Positions 35,689 to 46,628 of a stretch of 64,000 bases of DNA are shown here, piece after piece. A model generated the notes under the pieces. It was not told where the DNA came from, searched no databases, and worked only from the letters and a program-made list of their open reading frames with translations. Each line of letters starts with the position of its first letter. Within the stretch, counting starts at the first letter, position 1. The translations under genes were made by a program, and so were the position numbers. Source of the DNA: Hygrophila difformis (lineage: Eukaryota; Streptophyta; Magnoliopsida; Lamiales; Acanthaceae); the NCBI GenBank assembly GCA_030278955.1, contig JAOANR010000005.1, positions 37,451,105-37,515,104 of the forward strand, given 5' to 3'.

Positions 35689-36062
35689 TTAACAGACCCT
35701 CCGGTGAGGAAAAATATTATGAAAATAAAAGCAAAATTAAGGTAAATAATTCAAAGGTCAGGTGCGAATCTGAAAGAAATATCCAATGGAAACTATGGTA
35801 CAATTTTTTTTACACCCTGTGCAATAACTTTAAACAAACACAAATTTTAAAAGGGAGATATCTAGAGAATAAAAAAAAATCAAAATATCAAAATTGAAAC
35901 CATACCTGGTATTAGCTCAAACTGTGGACGCAAACAGAGGTTTTCAGAAATTCTGAAAAGTTAGATGCAGACACATGCTAAGTTGAGAAAAATAAAAAAT
36001 AAAAAAATGATGACATACAAGGAAACACAGCTCGAGGGTGATCTTGGCAAGCCTGTGTTCTT

Positions 36063-36190
36063 TGCACCAGATAATCTTGAATGTGGAATGTACATGAGGA
36101 GATACAAAAGATGGGACAAGCATAGCAGAGAAGATTTGATGAGCTTCAATTCGCGTTTCGAGGTCTGGATGGAGCATTAGCCCCTTACAC
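36063..36190 (-). pseudogene. EFR3-like (SRL2-type) ARM-repeat exon fragment
   Basis: On the minus strand, after a CTGCAG acceptor, the frame reads HPDLETRIEAHQIFSAMLVP and SFVSPH. That matches the conserved HPD-ETR-GAH-IFS-LVPS block of plant EFR3-like armadillo proteins such as SEMI-ROLLED LEAF 2, which help anchor PI4-kinase at the plasma membrane. Only this exon-sized piece is visible; the residues before (GLM instead of LLLAM) and after (FKIIWCKE) diverge. It is part of a row of co-oriented gene fragments. Confidence 0.6.
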
Positions 36191-36196
36191 CTGCAG

Positions 36197-37500
36197 TTAC
36201 GCATCACTTTCTTCAGCAACAAACAATCATTGCATAGTCTCATAGCGATAATGCATATTGAAAGCCGAAAAGAACCTACAAGCTTGCCAACCACGGTAGA
36301 GGATCAATCGCCAGTGTGGTCAGTACTCTACTTACTCTGCTGCTACATGCAAGAACAACCTGTGTTTGAAGACCAAACCATACAGAAAAGTTGTATCAAA
36401 CAAGAAAATTCGGGAATTTACAAAATACAAGTCCACTTTCCTAATTTATATCGAAAATCTATAGTGTTTTTCAAGAAGCTTTGATAAATAAAATGCCAAA
36501 CTTTTTCCTTGATTCATTAACTTGACAAGTCTTGAATTCTTCTTATTTATCAAGTGCAAGGTGTGTTCCACAGCCGAATTGCAATTTGCCTTGTTGAGAA
36601 CATGAGTCTGTGGGAATAATGCATTGGATGAGTGTTCAATTCCAGCTCAAGATAGGGTCTCAATACTTGCTGGTACTCCCTACTGAAGCTTGTCGTAAAT
36701 ACCAGTGCATCCAAAAAAGGTATTTCACCATCAATACATGCTTATTGCACGAGGAACAAATTTCTTCCCAAATTAATATATGAAACATGTAAGGGTTAAA
36801 TTACCTTGCCAAAATTTCCATAGAGCAACAGAAAACCTTTCCTTCACTTGATGAGTCCAAGCAACCCAATGTTTTGGTTGGTTTTTCACTAAATAGAAGG
36901 AAAAAAAAAACTAACCAGCAACATATAGCATTCCAGAAACTATAATAAAACTAACAAGGTTAGAATACACTAAATATACCAAGTATTTTTGGAGTAGCTT
37001 GTTCTATTGAGAATGAATGCACACTGGATGTTTCCCCTTTTTAATTTCCAAGCTTACCCGAACCCTACACACAAAGATCACAATTCAGAGAAATCTGTGA
37101 CACCATTTTTAGGTTCTATCATCATATGATGTAGCTTTATGGCCTTCCTAGAGCAGCAGATATCTTATAAAAAAATAAAATGCCTGGTAAAGATAACAAA
37201 AGGCGATTAAAATGAAATGCCCTCTACACACAAACATGCAATTCGGTAAGCAATAGAGAGAACTAAATTCAGAAATTTTGTAAGAAAGCAGCAACAAATA
37301 TGCAACTCAGGAATGGTATTCCTTATGGAAAATATAGAAATTGAATCTCATCACATCTGCGTGACTGCATCATATAAAGCAGCTCCTAAGCTTACGTAGT
37401 TGGTTGCTTCTGATATACTCAAGTAGAAGAGCTTCAACATCAAATTGAGAGAGAACAGAAGTGTCCGAGTCAAAGTTTTCTTTACCTTCCTTCTTTTAGG
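36197..37500. other. Mostly non-coding, possible minus-strand exon relics
   Basis: No convincing gene. On the minus strand at about 36735-36570 one frame is open (reading SFSREYQQVLRPYLELELN and on), but an overlapping frame is also nearly open and I recognise neither. The rest is AT-rich. Confidence 0.35.
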
Positions 37501-38529
37501 TCAAGTAGGCTCTAAGTTCTCAGTGGTGTCATCAGAAGCAGATCCACCATCATTAGCATTAGCCCATACTTCAGATGATTCTTTACTGGACATGTCTGCT
37601 GTTTTCCATGGATTTTTGGCCTCCTTGATCTCTGCTAGTGAAATAGAGAGCTTAGCTTTTAGTTCTATGTAATAGTCCTTGAAGAGAGACTCCCAACTAT
37701 GCTTGTCGTCAAAATCTATTTGAGTCTGCATTCGACAAGAGCAAGACGCATTCAGAATACTCCCAAGTGGTGCTAATTTCAACATTAGATAATGCAACAA
37801 TAAAATATTAAAGATGCTACATAAAGGGATCAATTTGTGCAGACAGGAAAATCAAAGCGAAAGAATCTAAGAAGTTAAAGCCACCAAAGCTAATCAAAGC
37901 AAAAGAATCTATTTTCAATCAAAGTACAGTACTCGGTAGCACTTGAGAAAAGTCTACAGATGATAACCACATAAACTATTGGATCTTCCTGGTTATAATT
38001 CATTTATTTAACTTTTTTGCAGTTTCAAAGAAGAACAATTAGTTGAAAAGTCTACATTTTCATAGGAATTGAATTCAGATAAAATAATTTCTGAGCTTGA
38101 CTAAGTTGATAGAAATGGTTCGAACCCACTCATAATAAATAATTTTAGACTTTCATCCCGAAAAGTTTATTGAATTCAAAAGTACTTCCGAAAATCTCTA
38201 TCATGGTGGGGTCAACCACACTGATTAAACTACGTCAAAGATCAAAGGTAATTCAACAAAGATGCATAAGAAACATTATACCATACAAAGGAAAGCTGCT
38301 GAACTCTGATTTAAAAAACAATACAAATAACAAAAAAAAGGCAGCAACATTTATGAACTCCCTTTTCTACTATGTAGTAAAATTCAGTTCCATGAGATTA
38401 ATCATAGAAATAATTGAATAATAGTAGTAATTAAGTGGTTCATGCCAACCTGCCAATCGGCAATCTGCTCAGCACTCAACGCTTCTTGGCCCTTGTCGTC
38501 TTCGGAGCTGATAAGACAGTTTACTCTAT
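37501..38529 (-). CDS. C-terminal end of an unidentified gene (two exons)
   Basis: Two minus-strand exons join in phase: 38529-38450 and 37725-37501. They read RVNCLISSEDDKGQEALSAE, QIADWQ, then TQIDFDDKHSWESLFKDYYI and an acidic, serine-rich tail ending ENLEPT and a stop. Both have good AG and GT borders and no internal stop. A possible 13-base microexon (38969-38957, EIND) and an upstream exon ending at the donor TTG, GTAAGT near 39112 may belong to it, but the latter contains a stop in the best frame. I do not recognise the family. The acidic soluble C terminus says little about function. It may be one more captured fragment or a real partial gene. Confidence 0.45.
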
Positions 38530-38676
38530 CTGCATCATGAAACAAGTGAAAATCTCAAACATCACAACAGAGATCAATCCAACAAATTTCTCCAATATTC
38601 TTATAATACCTTTAACCACATTACCATTCCTATACACGACTCTAAACTATTCAAATAAAAGCACGATTTTTAAAGT

Positions 38677-38678
38677 GC

Positions 38679-38719
<41 letters not shown>
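38677..38719. repeat. (AAT)n microsatellite
   Basis: About 14 uninterrupted AAT/TAA units, followed by A-rich sequence. Likely length-polymorphic. Confidence 0.95.
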
Positions 38720-38721
<2 letters not shown>

Positions 38722-39427
38722 TATCCTAAAAAAAATAATTAAAAAAAAAAGCTTATTGCAATTGAATAATGCACAACATGCTATCTCATACTTGACCAAA
38801 ACAAAAATGCAAGACCATCCAATAAGACGATGTTCAATAAAATTAAACGCAGCAGCAAGAGTCATTTGTATAGAACACAATCCGCAAAGTAAGGGGGCAA
38901 AATACAAATATAACTCTTAAGGATGAAAATTGAATCTTCAGGAACCTGAACATCACCATCATTGATCTCCTGACAAGAAAATCACGGAAGCAAGACAATA
39001 GGAGAACCCTAGTCACAGACATTAACAACTAAAAGAATCACTTCATAAAGCTAAATTACTATCGAATAAAAATCCTAGGCACAAATTAAACTTACCAAGA
39101 TGGTGCCAATGCTCTACCCAATGAAATCCCTGAATGGATTAGAGCCCACGTTCGCAGCAGCAGCCACTGCGAATTCTTTGCTAATATCCCACTTGCAAGA
39201 AAATAATCCACATCCCTTTTTCATCAAAATAGCACCCAACATCAACAATTCATTCAAAGGCCTAAATAAATTCAAAAACAACACTCCAACAGTCATCCCC
39301 AATATTTCAGCTTCGAAAATCAATCAAAATCCATATCCAAACTTCACTTGACAATGGTGCTATCACTATAATCACTAAAAATCATCAAAAACTTCCATAT
39401 AAACCTCACATGTAGAATTTAATGTTT

Positions 39428-40196
39428 ATTCTTTCCTCGAAGGGGCCTGGTCTTGGTTTGGCGAATTGTCAAGCCATTCTTCTGAGCTAATTGAAACATA
39501 TTTGATACAATTCAACTCCACAATATCCAAATAGCAATGAATTTCCTAAACCCTCAATAGACGTATTTGGATTCTTCCACTCAGAATACAGAGTATTGAT
39601 TCTGAATTCCACTCAAAATCTAGGGGTTTCAAATTTTAGAGAGTTTGAATAACAGGCCAAATACAGATCTACAAATGTATGAAATCAAATCAGAACCCTA
39701 ATTTCAAAACTGGAAATGAATTATACCTTAACAACAGGCAATTGGCCACCAAAAGAGAGGACGACGCTCATCTGGAGAAGAATCCCGGAAGCTCTTAGCG
39801 CAGTCCCCTACCTACAACAGAAACGCCTTCCCCATTGCCGCCTCTGCCAGGTGCTCATCCAGACTCCTTAACTCTCCAGCGAACACCAGGGGGCGGATAC
39901 GCCGCCATCGTCGACAACACCGATTCAAGCTCGGCCTCATCGGTGTACTCGGGAAGCTGCAAAGCCTTCTTCATCACTTCATCTTCCATGTTTCCGGGGT
40001 CGACTTTTCGGTCGCCACCGTGTTCGGGGCGGCACAACAGCCTTCTTCGCGGGCCGCCGCATGCCGGCGGAGATATGGCGGCGAACTGCCGGAACCGCTG
40101 TAGTGCAGGAAATTGAAGGGTTAGAAACGGCGGGAGGAGGTTGTGGGACTGGATCACCAATTTGGACGACAATGCGGCGGTGTTAGGCGAAGCCAT
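39428..40196 (-). pseudogene. DAHP synthase (class II, plastid) exon 1-2 fragment
   Basis: Remnant of 3-deoxy-D-arabino-heptulosonate 7-phosphate synthase, the first enzyme of the shikimate pathway. Minus-strand exon 1 (40196-39727) starts MASPNTAALSS, a transit-peptide-like leader, and continues into KKALQLPEYTDEAELESVLS, the hallmark of the family. A frameshift follows AAYPPP, after which another frame reads VFAGELRSLDEHLAEAAMGK, then an in-frame TAG and VGDCAKSF. An internal deletion joins this to SVVLSFGGQLPVVK, ending exactly at a GT donor as in intact plant genes. Exon 2 relic (39484-39428) reads RMA, stop, QFAKPRPGPFEER. The remaining exons are absent. Clearly non-functional. Confidence 0.85.
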
Positions 40197-40649
40197 TGCA
40201 GAAATCTAGCGTAATTAGGCTCAAGATTTGGCATAAGATTTGCTCTTTTGGGATGGAAACGCGAATAATCAAAAGAGTAAATTTGCAAAAGCACTGTCAG
40301 GTGTTGAGTAAAGGGATGGAACAAAAGTTTTGGGTGTTCCCGACGAGAGAAAATGGGAAATAAATGGGGAAAAATGGGGGAAGAGTAAAATAGTGACCTA
40401 ATCCTTAACTTCAACCTCCCAAACATGGCGGATTCCCTCTCCCATTTCCAAGTAGCGATTTGGTGAGGTGTTGCTGCAAAACTTTGACGCGAGAGGAGAG
40501 GACCACTGGAGGGGAATGGAAGAAACGAAGGCACAGGGGAACGGGGCATTAGGGTTGAGAAAGATAGGACGGGTAGGCTGCAGGCAAGATCCGCTACTGT
40601 TCTTAAGAGAACAACTGTAGCCAACTGTAGCGAAAAGTAGATTCACACT
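40197..40649. other. Upstream region of the DAHP synthase fragment
   Basis: No protein I can support. On the minus strand it may represent the former promoter and leader of the DAHP synthase fragment. The short open frames here lack family features. Confidence 0.35.
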
Positions 40650-40652
40650 TTA

Positions 40653-43629
40653 GGGTGCGTTTGGTATAGGGAATGATAGGGAATGGAATTGCACAGAATT
40701 GATGCCAGAGAATGGAATTGCGGAGAAAGGGAATTGAGTCAGAGAAAGATAATTGATTTTCCTGTTTGGTACAATAGAGAATTGAACAGAGAATCAATTC
40801 TCTTGTTTGATTGACTAGAGAATTCAACATATAAATGCAACATGAAATTAAAAATTTAACTATGTTGTTTGATTTTTAAAAATAACAAAAAATATAAATA
40901 TAAGTATAAATAAACTAAGTGTTTAATCTATAATTATTTTTAATACTAATGGTTTATTCTAAATTAAAAAAAAAAATATGCACATTAACAACAAAAAAAT
41001 ATTTTGATTAATCTCGATAAAAGTTTAAACAATAATTAATCTTTTTACAATCACAATTAAAACCAAAACAAAGTATTATATGCATAATTAAAATTAACTA
41101 CAAAATAATCAACTACCCCATAAAACCATCCAGATTACTTTTATCGTATCAATTTTGTCTCCTTGATCCAAAGTAAGAAATATACGTGACTCACCATATC
41201 GTTGCGTTCAAATCAGTTGCTTTAAAACTTTTGCATGGCATTGATGCCCGATAATCCTCTTATCTCTTCACTAACTTCTTATATAACTCAAAAGTCTCAT
41301 CGTTTTCTTTGGCAGTGACATTTCTCAAAGATTCATTCTCTCTTCATATGTCCAAATACACTTGCTCCTCAGATACCCTTCGTTATATTTGTATCTGCCA
41401 TGCCTACATACCAGGGAAAGGAAAAGGAATTAAACAAGGATTATTTGATTGCCATTGAAGGGCATACAAACCATTGCTTAATAGTTAATTCAGAGTTGAC
41501 AACATCACTTATAAACAAAATATATCCTATGCACAACACACGTTCAGACCAAACCACAGTTATTACTAGAATGCAAACTAAAACCTATCCTACATCAGTT
41601 CAGGGTCTATATCCAAGAATCTTTGCGCAAGAAAAATGTAAATTAATTGAGTTGGTAGAGTCTATATCCAAAAATCTGTGCACAAGAATCTTTCTGTTGG
41701 GTAACAAGAATAAATGATCAGGCAATCAGAAAAATAAAAGATAAGGCAAAGTAGAAAGAAAACAACCTCTCTAAATAGACATGATTGTGAACATGAAGCT
41801 TTTTATAGTCATCAGCACATTAGCAGTATTGTCAATATTACCTATTGAAAGAGGGAATTTGCTAAATTTTTCACAAGTCATATATGATAATTAAATCAAA
41901 CGGCTCTCTAGAATGAAAGATTGCTCAACGAAAGACATTATTAAAATTCTCACAAATCATTGTTGAATCAATCTGCCCAGGTTTGTCTTGTTCAAAAACC
42001 ATTAGAATAACACAAATAAATAAATCTATCAATGCTGTTGAATAAAACCTTCCATGGGGCTTAATAAATTGCTTAATGGAAAACTAATCAACATCCACCA
42101 CATAAGCATTTTCCATGAGCTAGCTGCCTTTGAGATTCTATGTAACAAAAGAGAAGAATAGGAGTGCTAATGGGCACCTCCTTACCGTCAACAGAATAAA
42201 GAATTGCATAACTTGGTATTCTAGAAAGCTGTCGGTTGTAGCATCTCAAGCATCTCAAACCATGCACCATGTCTAGGAGTGCTAGTAAACTCATCAATCA
42301 TTGTCGAATCAATTTGTTGGGTATACTTAAACTCTACCAATAAGAAAAATAAAAGATCAAAAGATCAGGCAAAGTAGAAAGAGAACAGCCTCTCTAAATA
42401 GACATGATTGTGAACATGAATCTTTTTATTAAACTACATCAAAAGGCGTAGCACAAGTAACCTACAAAATGGGAGAAAGGTTTTTAATATAAAACCGTGT
42501 ACCACAGAACTTGGGCTACTTCAAATAAGAATATACAATACATACACAATATGTATACAATACACAATACATACACAGAACTTGGGCTACTTCAAATAAG
42601 AATACACAATACATATATGAATTTGAAGGTGGCAATAGACCATGTCTTTGCAAACTCTTCAGTTTCGATGCAATATGCATCTCAGATAGACACACAACAA
42701 GAAGACCAAATTCTCATTTAATCAAATGCTACCACTATCCACTGCCATATAAAGTGCAAATTATATAATGCTTCGTGGAAAGCTATTGAGATGGTCAATG
42801 TTTCTCATCTTTGTTTTCACCTAATCACTAAACCTTTTTTTCAACTAAAACAATACATATAGAACACACAAAGGAAACAGAGGATTGTGGTGGCGCGTTT
42901 GTGAATTTGGAATGTGAAACATAAACATACCTGAAGAACAAACGCAGACCCGGAGGATGCCGGACGCAGCTGAGAGGATTGAATTCGCGGAGGACATTGA
43001 CGCAGAGAACGGAGAAGACAACGGAAGGGGCGAAGGGTTTTGGCCGGTTCTGTTCGCAGATTTAATTCTTCCGGAAAGGGCGAAGGGTGTGGAGGCCGAG
43101 ATTCGACGTGAGACTTGGGATTCAAATCTCTCCAATTCCCGTCTTTGTAGGGGTGTCACTTTCAGGTTTGTTTTCAGGTCCGTGCAGGTTGTATAATATT
43201 TCAGGTCGTGTTTCGGGTCGACTTGATTTGGGAAAAAACCCAAAATGACTAAACCCAAACATGAAATTTTTCGTGTCGTTCGGGTTCGTTTTTTCGGGTT
43301 ATAGACAAAATTGACAAAATTTAAGGTTTCGGGTCGTGTTCGTGTCAGGTTGAGCAGGTAGAATAATATTTCATGTCGGGTTTCGGGTCGACCTGATTTG
43401 GAAAAAAAACCCAAAATGACTAAACCCAAACCTAAAATTTTTCGTGTCGGTCGGGTTCGTTTTTTCGGGTTCGTGTCCAAATTGACACCCCTACGTCTTT
43501 GTTAGAGAATTAAAAGTAGAGACTGAGAATCCTTTTACTTCTCGTTATTCAATTCTCTGAGTTAAACAAACAAAGGAATTGGGCTCAATTTTCATTGCCT
43601 AAGCCCAAATCCTTGTACCAAACATACCC
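40653..43629. mobile_element. Harbinger-like non-autonomous element, ~3 kb
   Basis: Left end GGGTGCGTTTGGTATAGGGA, right end in reverse GGGTATGTTTGGTACAAGGA, flanked by TTA (40650-40652 and 43630-43632). The interior has no recognisable transposase. It holds a ~90-bp direct repeat (41724-41815 and 42339-42431, sharing CTCTCTAAATAGACATGATT), a tandem around CAGAACTTGGGCTACTTC (42505 and 42578), a GC-rich patch at 42890-43140 and a nested hAT element at 43148-43493. The length and single pair of ends make it either a large MITE-like derivative or a carrier of unknown sequence. Confidence 0.65.
43148..43493. mobile_element. Non-autonomous hAT element nested in Harbinger-like element
   Basis: Starts TAGGGGTGTCA, ends TTGACACCCCTA, with an exact 8-bp duplication CGTCTTTG (43140-43147 and 43494-43501). 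The interior is a tandem duplication of ~165-bp units rich in TTTCGGGTCG and ACCCAAAATGACTAAACCC. Its nesting makes it younger than the surrounding element. Confidence 0.9.
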
Positions 43630-43632
43630 TTA

Positions 43633-44229
43633 CATAAGATATTTTATAGAGTTTACCTGGCCCAGTCAAAAACAATTACAAAAATGAATGAGATTTTTGC
43701 CTAGTAATCAAACCATGGGCGAAGATCTAGTAATAATTAATTATTTCTATAAATAGAAATATTTTTCCCTTCAACAACTATGTGGACCCCACCATATACT
43801 CACAAACCAATTCTACCTTAATTCACGTGTCCAATAATAACAAGACACTTGGAGTGGGACGGAGGGAGTAACTAGTAGGATAAATGGTAACTCTCCAATC
43901 ACACATCCCTATATATTTTTTTTCTAATGAATTTTTAAAATCAACAATGGTTCCAAATTAAATTGAATTACAATTGGGCTGAGTTGGAACTTGGAAAACC
44001 TTTTGGGTCCAATGGACCTCTCAGCGAATCCATTTGTTGTTTTTGTTCTTATGGAACTGTGTAAACAATTATTTAGAAATTCTATTATACTCCAAAACCT
44101 ATTTTATCAATGTTTCTTTCTTTTTACACATCTTAATTACTCTAAGGTGGAGGGGCTATTAAATGAGTCAAACGAGCTCAAGTAACTGATACTTGAGTTC
44201 GGCTTGTTTAACAAACAAGCTGGGTAGAG
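43633..44229. other. Intergenic with Stowaway-like remnant
   Basis: No gene. 43790-43871 ends in TGGGACGGAGGGAGTA, the typical right end of a Stowaway/mariner MITE; the left end is missing. The interior matches the remnant at 21735-21872. Confidence 0.55.
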
Positions 44230-44232
44230 TTA

Positions 44233-44446
44233 GAGCCTGTTTGAATTGGTTTTTTTCCAAGTGCTTTTGGCTTTTGCTTCTGCCAAAAGAACTTTTGAAA
44301 GAAAAAGAGTGTTTGTTTCTATTGAAAAAAAACTGCTTTTCAAACATTCCATCCAAACACAAAAGTTAGTTGCTTCTGCTTTTGGCTTTCACTTCTGCTT
44401 CTGCTTTTGGCTTCTGCTTTTTTTAAAAGCCAATCCAAACGGGTCC
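44233..44446. mobile_element. Tourist-like MITE, CCTGTTTGGAATGGCTTTT family
   Basis: A 214-bp element from GAGCCTGTTTGAATTGG to CCAATCCAAACGGGTCC, flanked by TTA (44230-44232 and 44447-44449). It is the compact version of the family present as three longer linked copies at 46629-47921. Confidence 0.85.
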
Positions 44447-44643
44447 TTATAAAATTACACTCAACTTGACTTGTTAAGTTTAAATGAACGAGTTGGGGAT
44501 GAGTTCTTAATGAATCAAACAAGATCAAATTTAAAAATATAATTAATTAGAATCAAACTTTTGAGTTTTAAAGTGAACCAAACTTATTTTATGAATTTTT
44601 TAAATATAATTTAATACATAATTATCAAAAAATTTAACAAATA

Positions 44644-44904
44644 CTTCCTCCGTCTCGTTATGTCTTTTTAAAAAATTTACTTTTTACGCAGTTCAATGCA
44701 CATTTTAAATTATTAATAACTCAAGTTCGGTACAAATAAAAATCCTAAAGTTCGATATTTAAAAACCCCATGACGAGACGAATCTAACAATATCACACTT
44801 TGTTATATTTTAACTTGTATAACTATTATAAAACTTTAAGTGAAAGTATGTGTGTGAATACTAGCACATTATCAAACGTAAACAATATAATGGGACGGAG
44901 GTAG
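44644..44904. mobile_element. Stowaway-like MITE
   Basis: Ends CTTCCTCCGTCTCGTTATG and, in reverse, CTACCTCCGTCCCATTAT, flanked by TA, as in Tc1/mariner-derived Stowaway MITEs. The interior phrase AGACGAATCTAACAATATCAC recurs in remnants at 34600-34860 (inverted), 45334-45598 and 45676-45900. Confidence 0.8.
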
Positions 44905-45025
44905 TATTTAATAAAATTATATAAGTATAATTCTAAATTTTTGGAACTTAACGAGTCGAACTAAGTTTATTCATTTATGTTTTTTTAAGTAATAAAATTT
45001 ATTTGAGCTCGTTTACTAAATATTC

Positions 45026-45274
45026 GAGTTGTAGCTGCGAGCTGCAGCTGTAGGGAGTTGTAGCTATTGGGAGCTGTGGGAGCTGCAACTATCATTTTTT
45101 GCATAAGTGTGTTGGTACAAGTAGCTGTAGCTGTCAAAAATTATAATTTGAAAAGAAAAATTAATTAAATTTGGAAAATAACTTCCGAAAGCTCCCAAAA
45201 GCTAGTGTACAGAACGGGACTTTTGTTTTGAAATAAAAGCTAAAGCTCCCAAAAGCTGCGTGCAGAACAGACCC
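45026..45274. mobile_element. TCTGCACGCAGC MITE, copy 2, inverted and truncated
   Basis: The right end AAAGCTGCGTGCAGAACAGACCC followed by TTA matches the left end of copies 1 and 3 in reverse. The other terminus lacks its last ~25 bases, beginning at GAGTTGTAGCTGCGAGC. Interior shared phrases include AGCTGTAGCTGTCA and AAAAGCTAGTGTACAGAACG. Confidence 0.8.
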
Positions 45275-45333
45275 TTATTCTAATTAGTTCTAACAGTGTT
45301 AGTGTTTAATGCAAAATCCTCGGTCAAATCTAT

Positions 45334-45905
45334 ACTTCCACTGTTTTCATGAATCTGCAACATTCACTCTGCGCACGCAATCCAATGCATAGTTTTAACA
45401 GTTAATAACTCATGTTTTGTACGAATAAAAATTTAAAAAAATAATTGATATTTTAAAACTACAAGATGAGACGATTCTAACAAGATCTCACTTGACTATG
45501 TTTTTTCTTCTGTAACTATTGTATAAAGGTGAATCAAGATTGAAAATGAAGAGGGTCAAAAACTCAAACATTTCACATTCTTGAAAACGGAGGTAGTATA
45601 AGAATGAGAAAACTGACATTAACTAAAAAAAACAACGTAACAATGATATTCAGAAAATACTAATAGCAAACATATAATCCCTCCGGTTTTTTTATATGTT
45701 TACTACTTCTATATTTCACGCACTTCAATGCATATTTTTAACAATTAATATCTCAAACTCTATACAACAAAACGTTATAAAAATTAAATATTCTAAATTT
45801 ATGTGATTAGACAAATCTAACATCTCACTTGATTATGTTTTATCTTATATACCTATGTCTAAATTCGAATTAAATTTACTCAATGAACAGTATTCACTGT
45901 GCAAA
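45334..45905. mobile_element. Two decayed Stowaway-like copies
   Basis: 45334-45598 ends in AAACGGAGGTAGTATA, and 45676-45900 begins TAATCCCTCCGG. Both share the interior order AATGCATA, TTAATAACTC (or TTAATATCTC), GACxATTCTAACAxxATCTCACTTGA-type phrases with the copy at 44644-44904. Each has lost one clear end. Confidence 0.6.
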
Positions 45906-45939
45906 TTGTGAACATATAAATTTACTCAATTAAATTTAT

Positions 45940-46421
45940 CTCGGATATTATCCATATTTTTTTGTCGAATTCGGTATCGAATACGGATGGGCCGGATACG
46001 AATACGGTTTCGGATATTTCGGATTACGGATACGGTACGGATACAGGACGGATATATGACGGATACGGATTCAATCGGATACAGATTATCGGATAATTTT
46101 TTATAATTTTTTTGAAAATTTGATATTTTTTTATAATTATTAATCATTTTTAATTATTAAATAATAATATATTAATATATTCGAATATCCATATTTAAAA
46201 TCCGGATAATATCCTATCAATTTTCGGATTCGGTCGGATATTCTCGGATACGATTAGATATTTTCTGATACGGATACGAATGCGGATATTAAAATACGGA
46301 TTCGGATTCGGATACGAATATAGAAATATCCGTCCGGATAGTCAAAAACGGATTCGGATTCGAATATAATCGGATACGGCATCGGATCGGTCGGATATTT
46401 ACCGTACCGCTTTCACCCCTA
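45940..46421. mobile_element. 5'-truncated copy of the GGATACGG hAT element
   Basis: Matches the element at 27090-27645 through most of its length, including AATTCGG, GGTTTCGGATATTTCGGATT and the end CCGTACCGCTTTCACCCCTA. The left ~40 bases are missing, so it has no paired ends or target duplication. Confidence 0.88.
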
Positions 46422-46439
46422 GTAATATGTTAGTAAATT

Positions 46440-46568
46440 AGGGATGAGCACTTACACTAGTGGTCAAGTCCCCGACTCCAACCTATAGGTTGGGGGTTTG
46501 ATTCCCACCATGCCCTTAACTCTTTCCTAGCCTGTATAGGTTGTTAAAAAAAAAAAAAAAAAAAACGT
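46440..46568 (+). mobile_element. tRNA-derived SINE, plus strand
   Basis: A tRNA-like head with a B-box GGTTTGATTCC (46495-46505) and an upstream A-box-like ACTAGTGGTCAAG, then a short body and TTGTTAAAAAA tail. A perfect 14-bp duplication TATGTTAGTAAATT flanks it (46426-46439 and 46569-46582). It would be transcribed by RNA polymerase III and mobilised by LINE machinery. It lies directly after the truncated hAT element. Confidence 0.9.
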
Positions 46569-46628
46569 TATGTTAGTAAATTCTAACAAAGATGGATTGC
46601 TTTTGGAATGGCTTTTGCAAATGTGCTT

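Noticed and set aside
39112..39351. Exon of the unidentified minus-strand gene
   Set aside because: A good donor exists, but the best frame has a stop just before it and a rival frame is also open; not called as coding.
42845..43480. 211-residue minus-strand frame
   Set aside because: It crosses the hAT border and the repeat-rich hAT interior, so it cannot be an ancestral protein.
46495..46505. Possible tRNA gene (B-box)
   Set aside because: No cloverleaf can be completed, and target duplications and an A-tail show it is a SINE; the same holds at 49384-49394.
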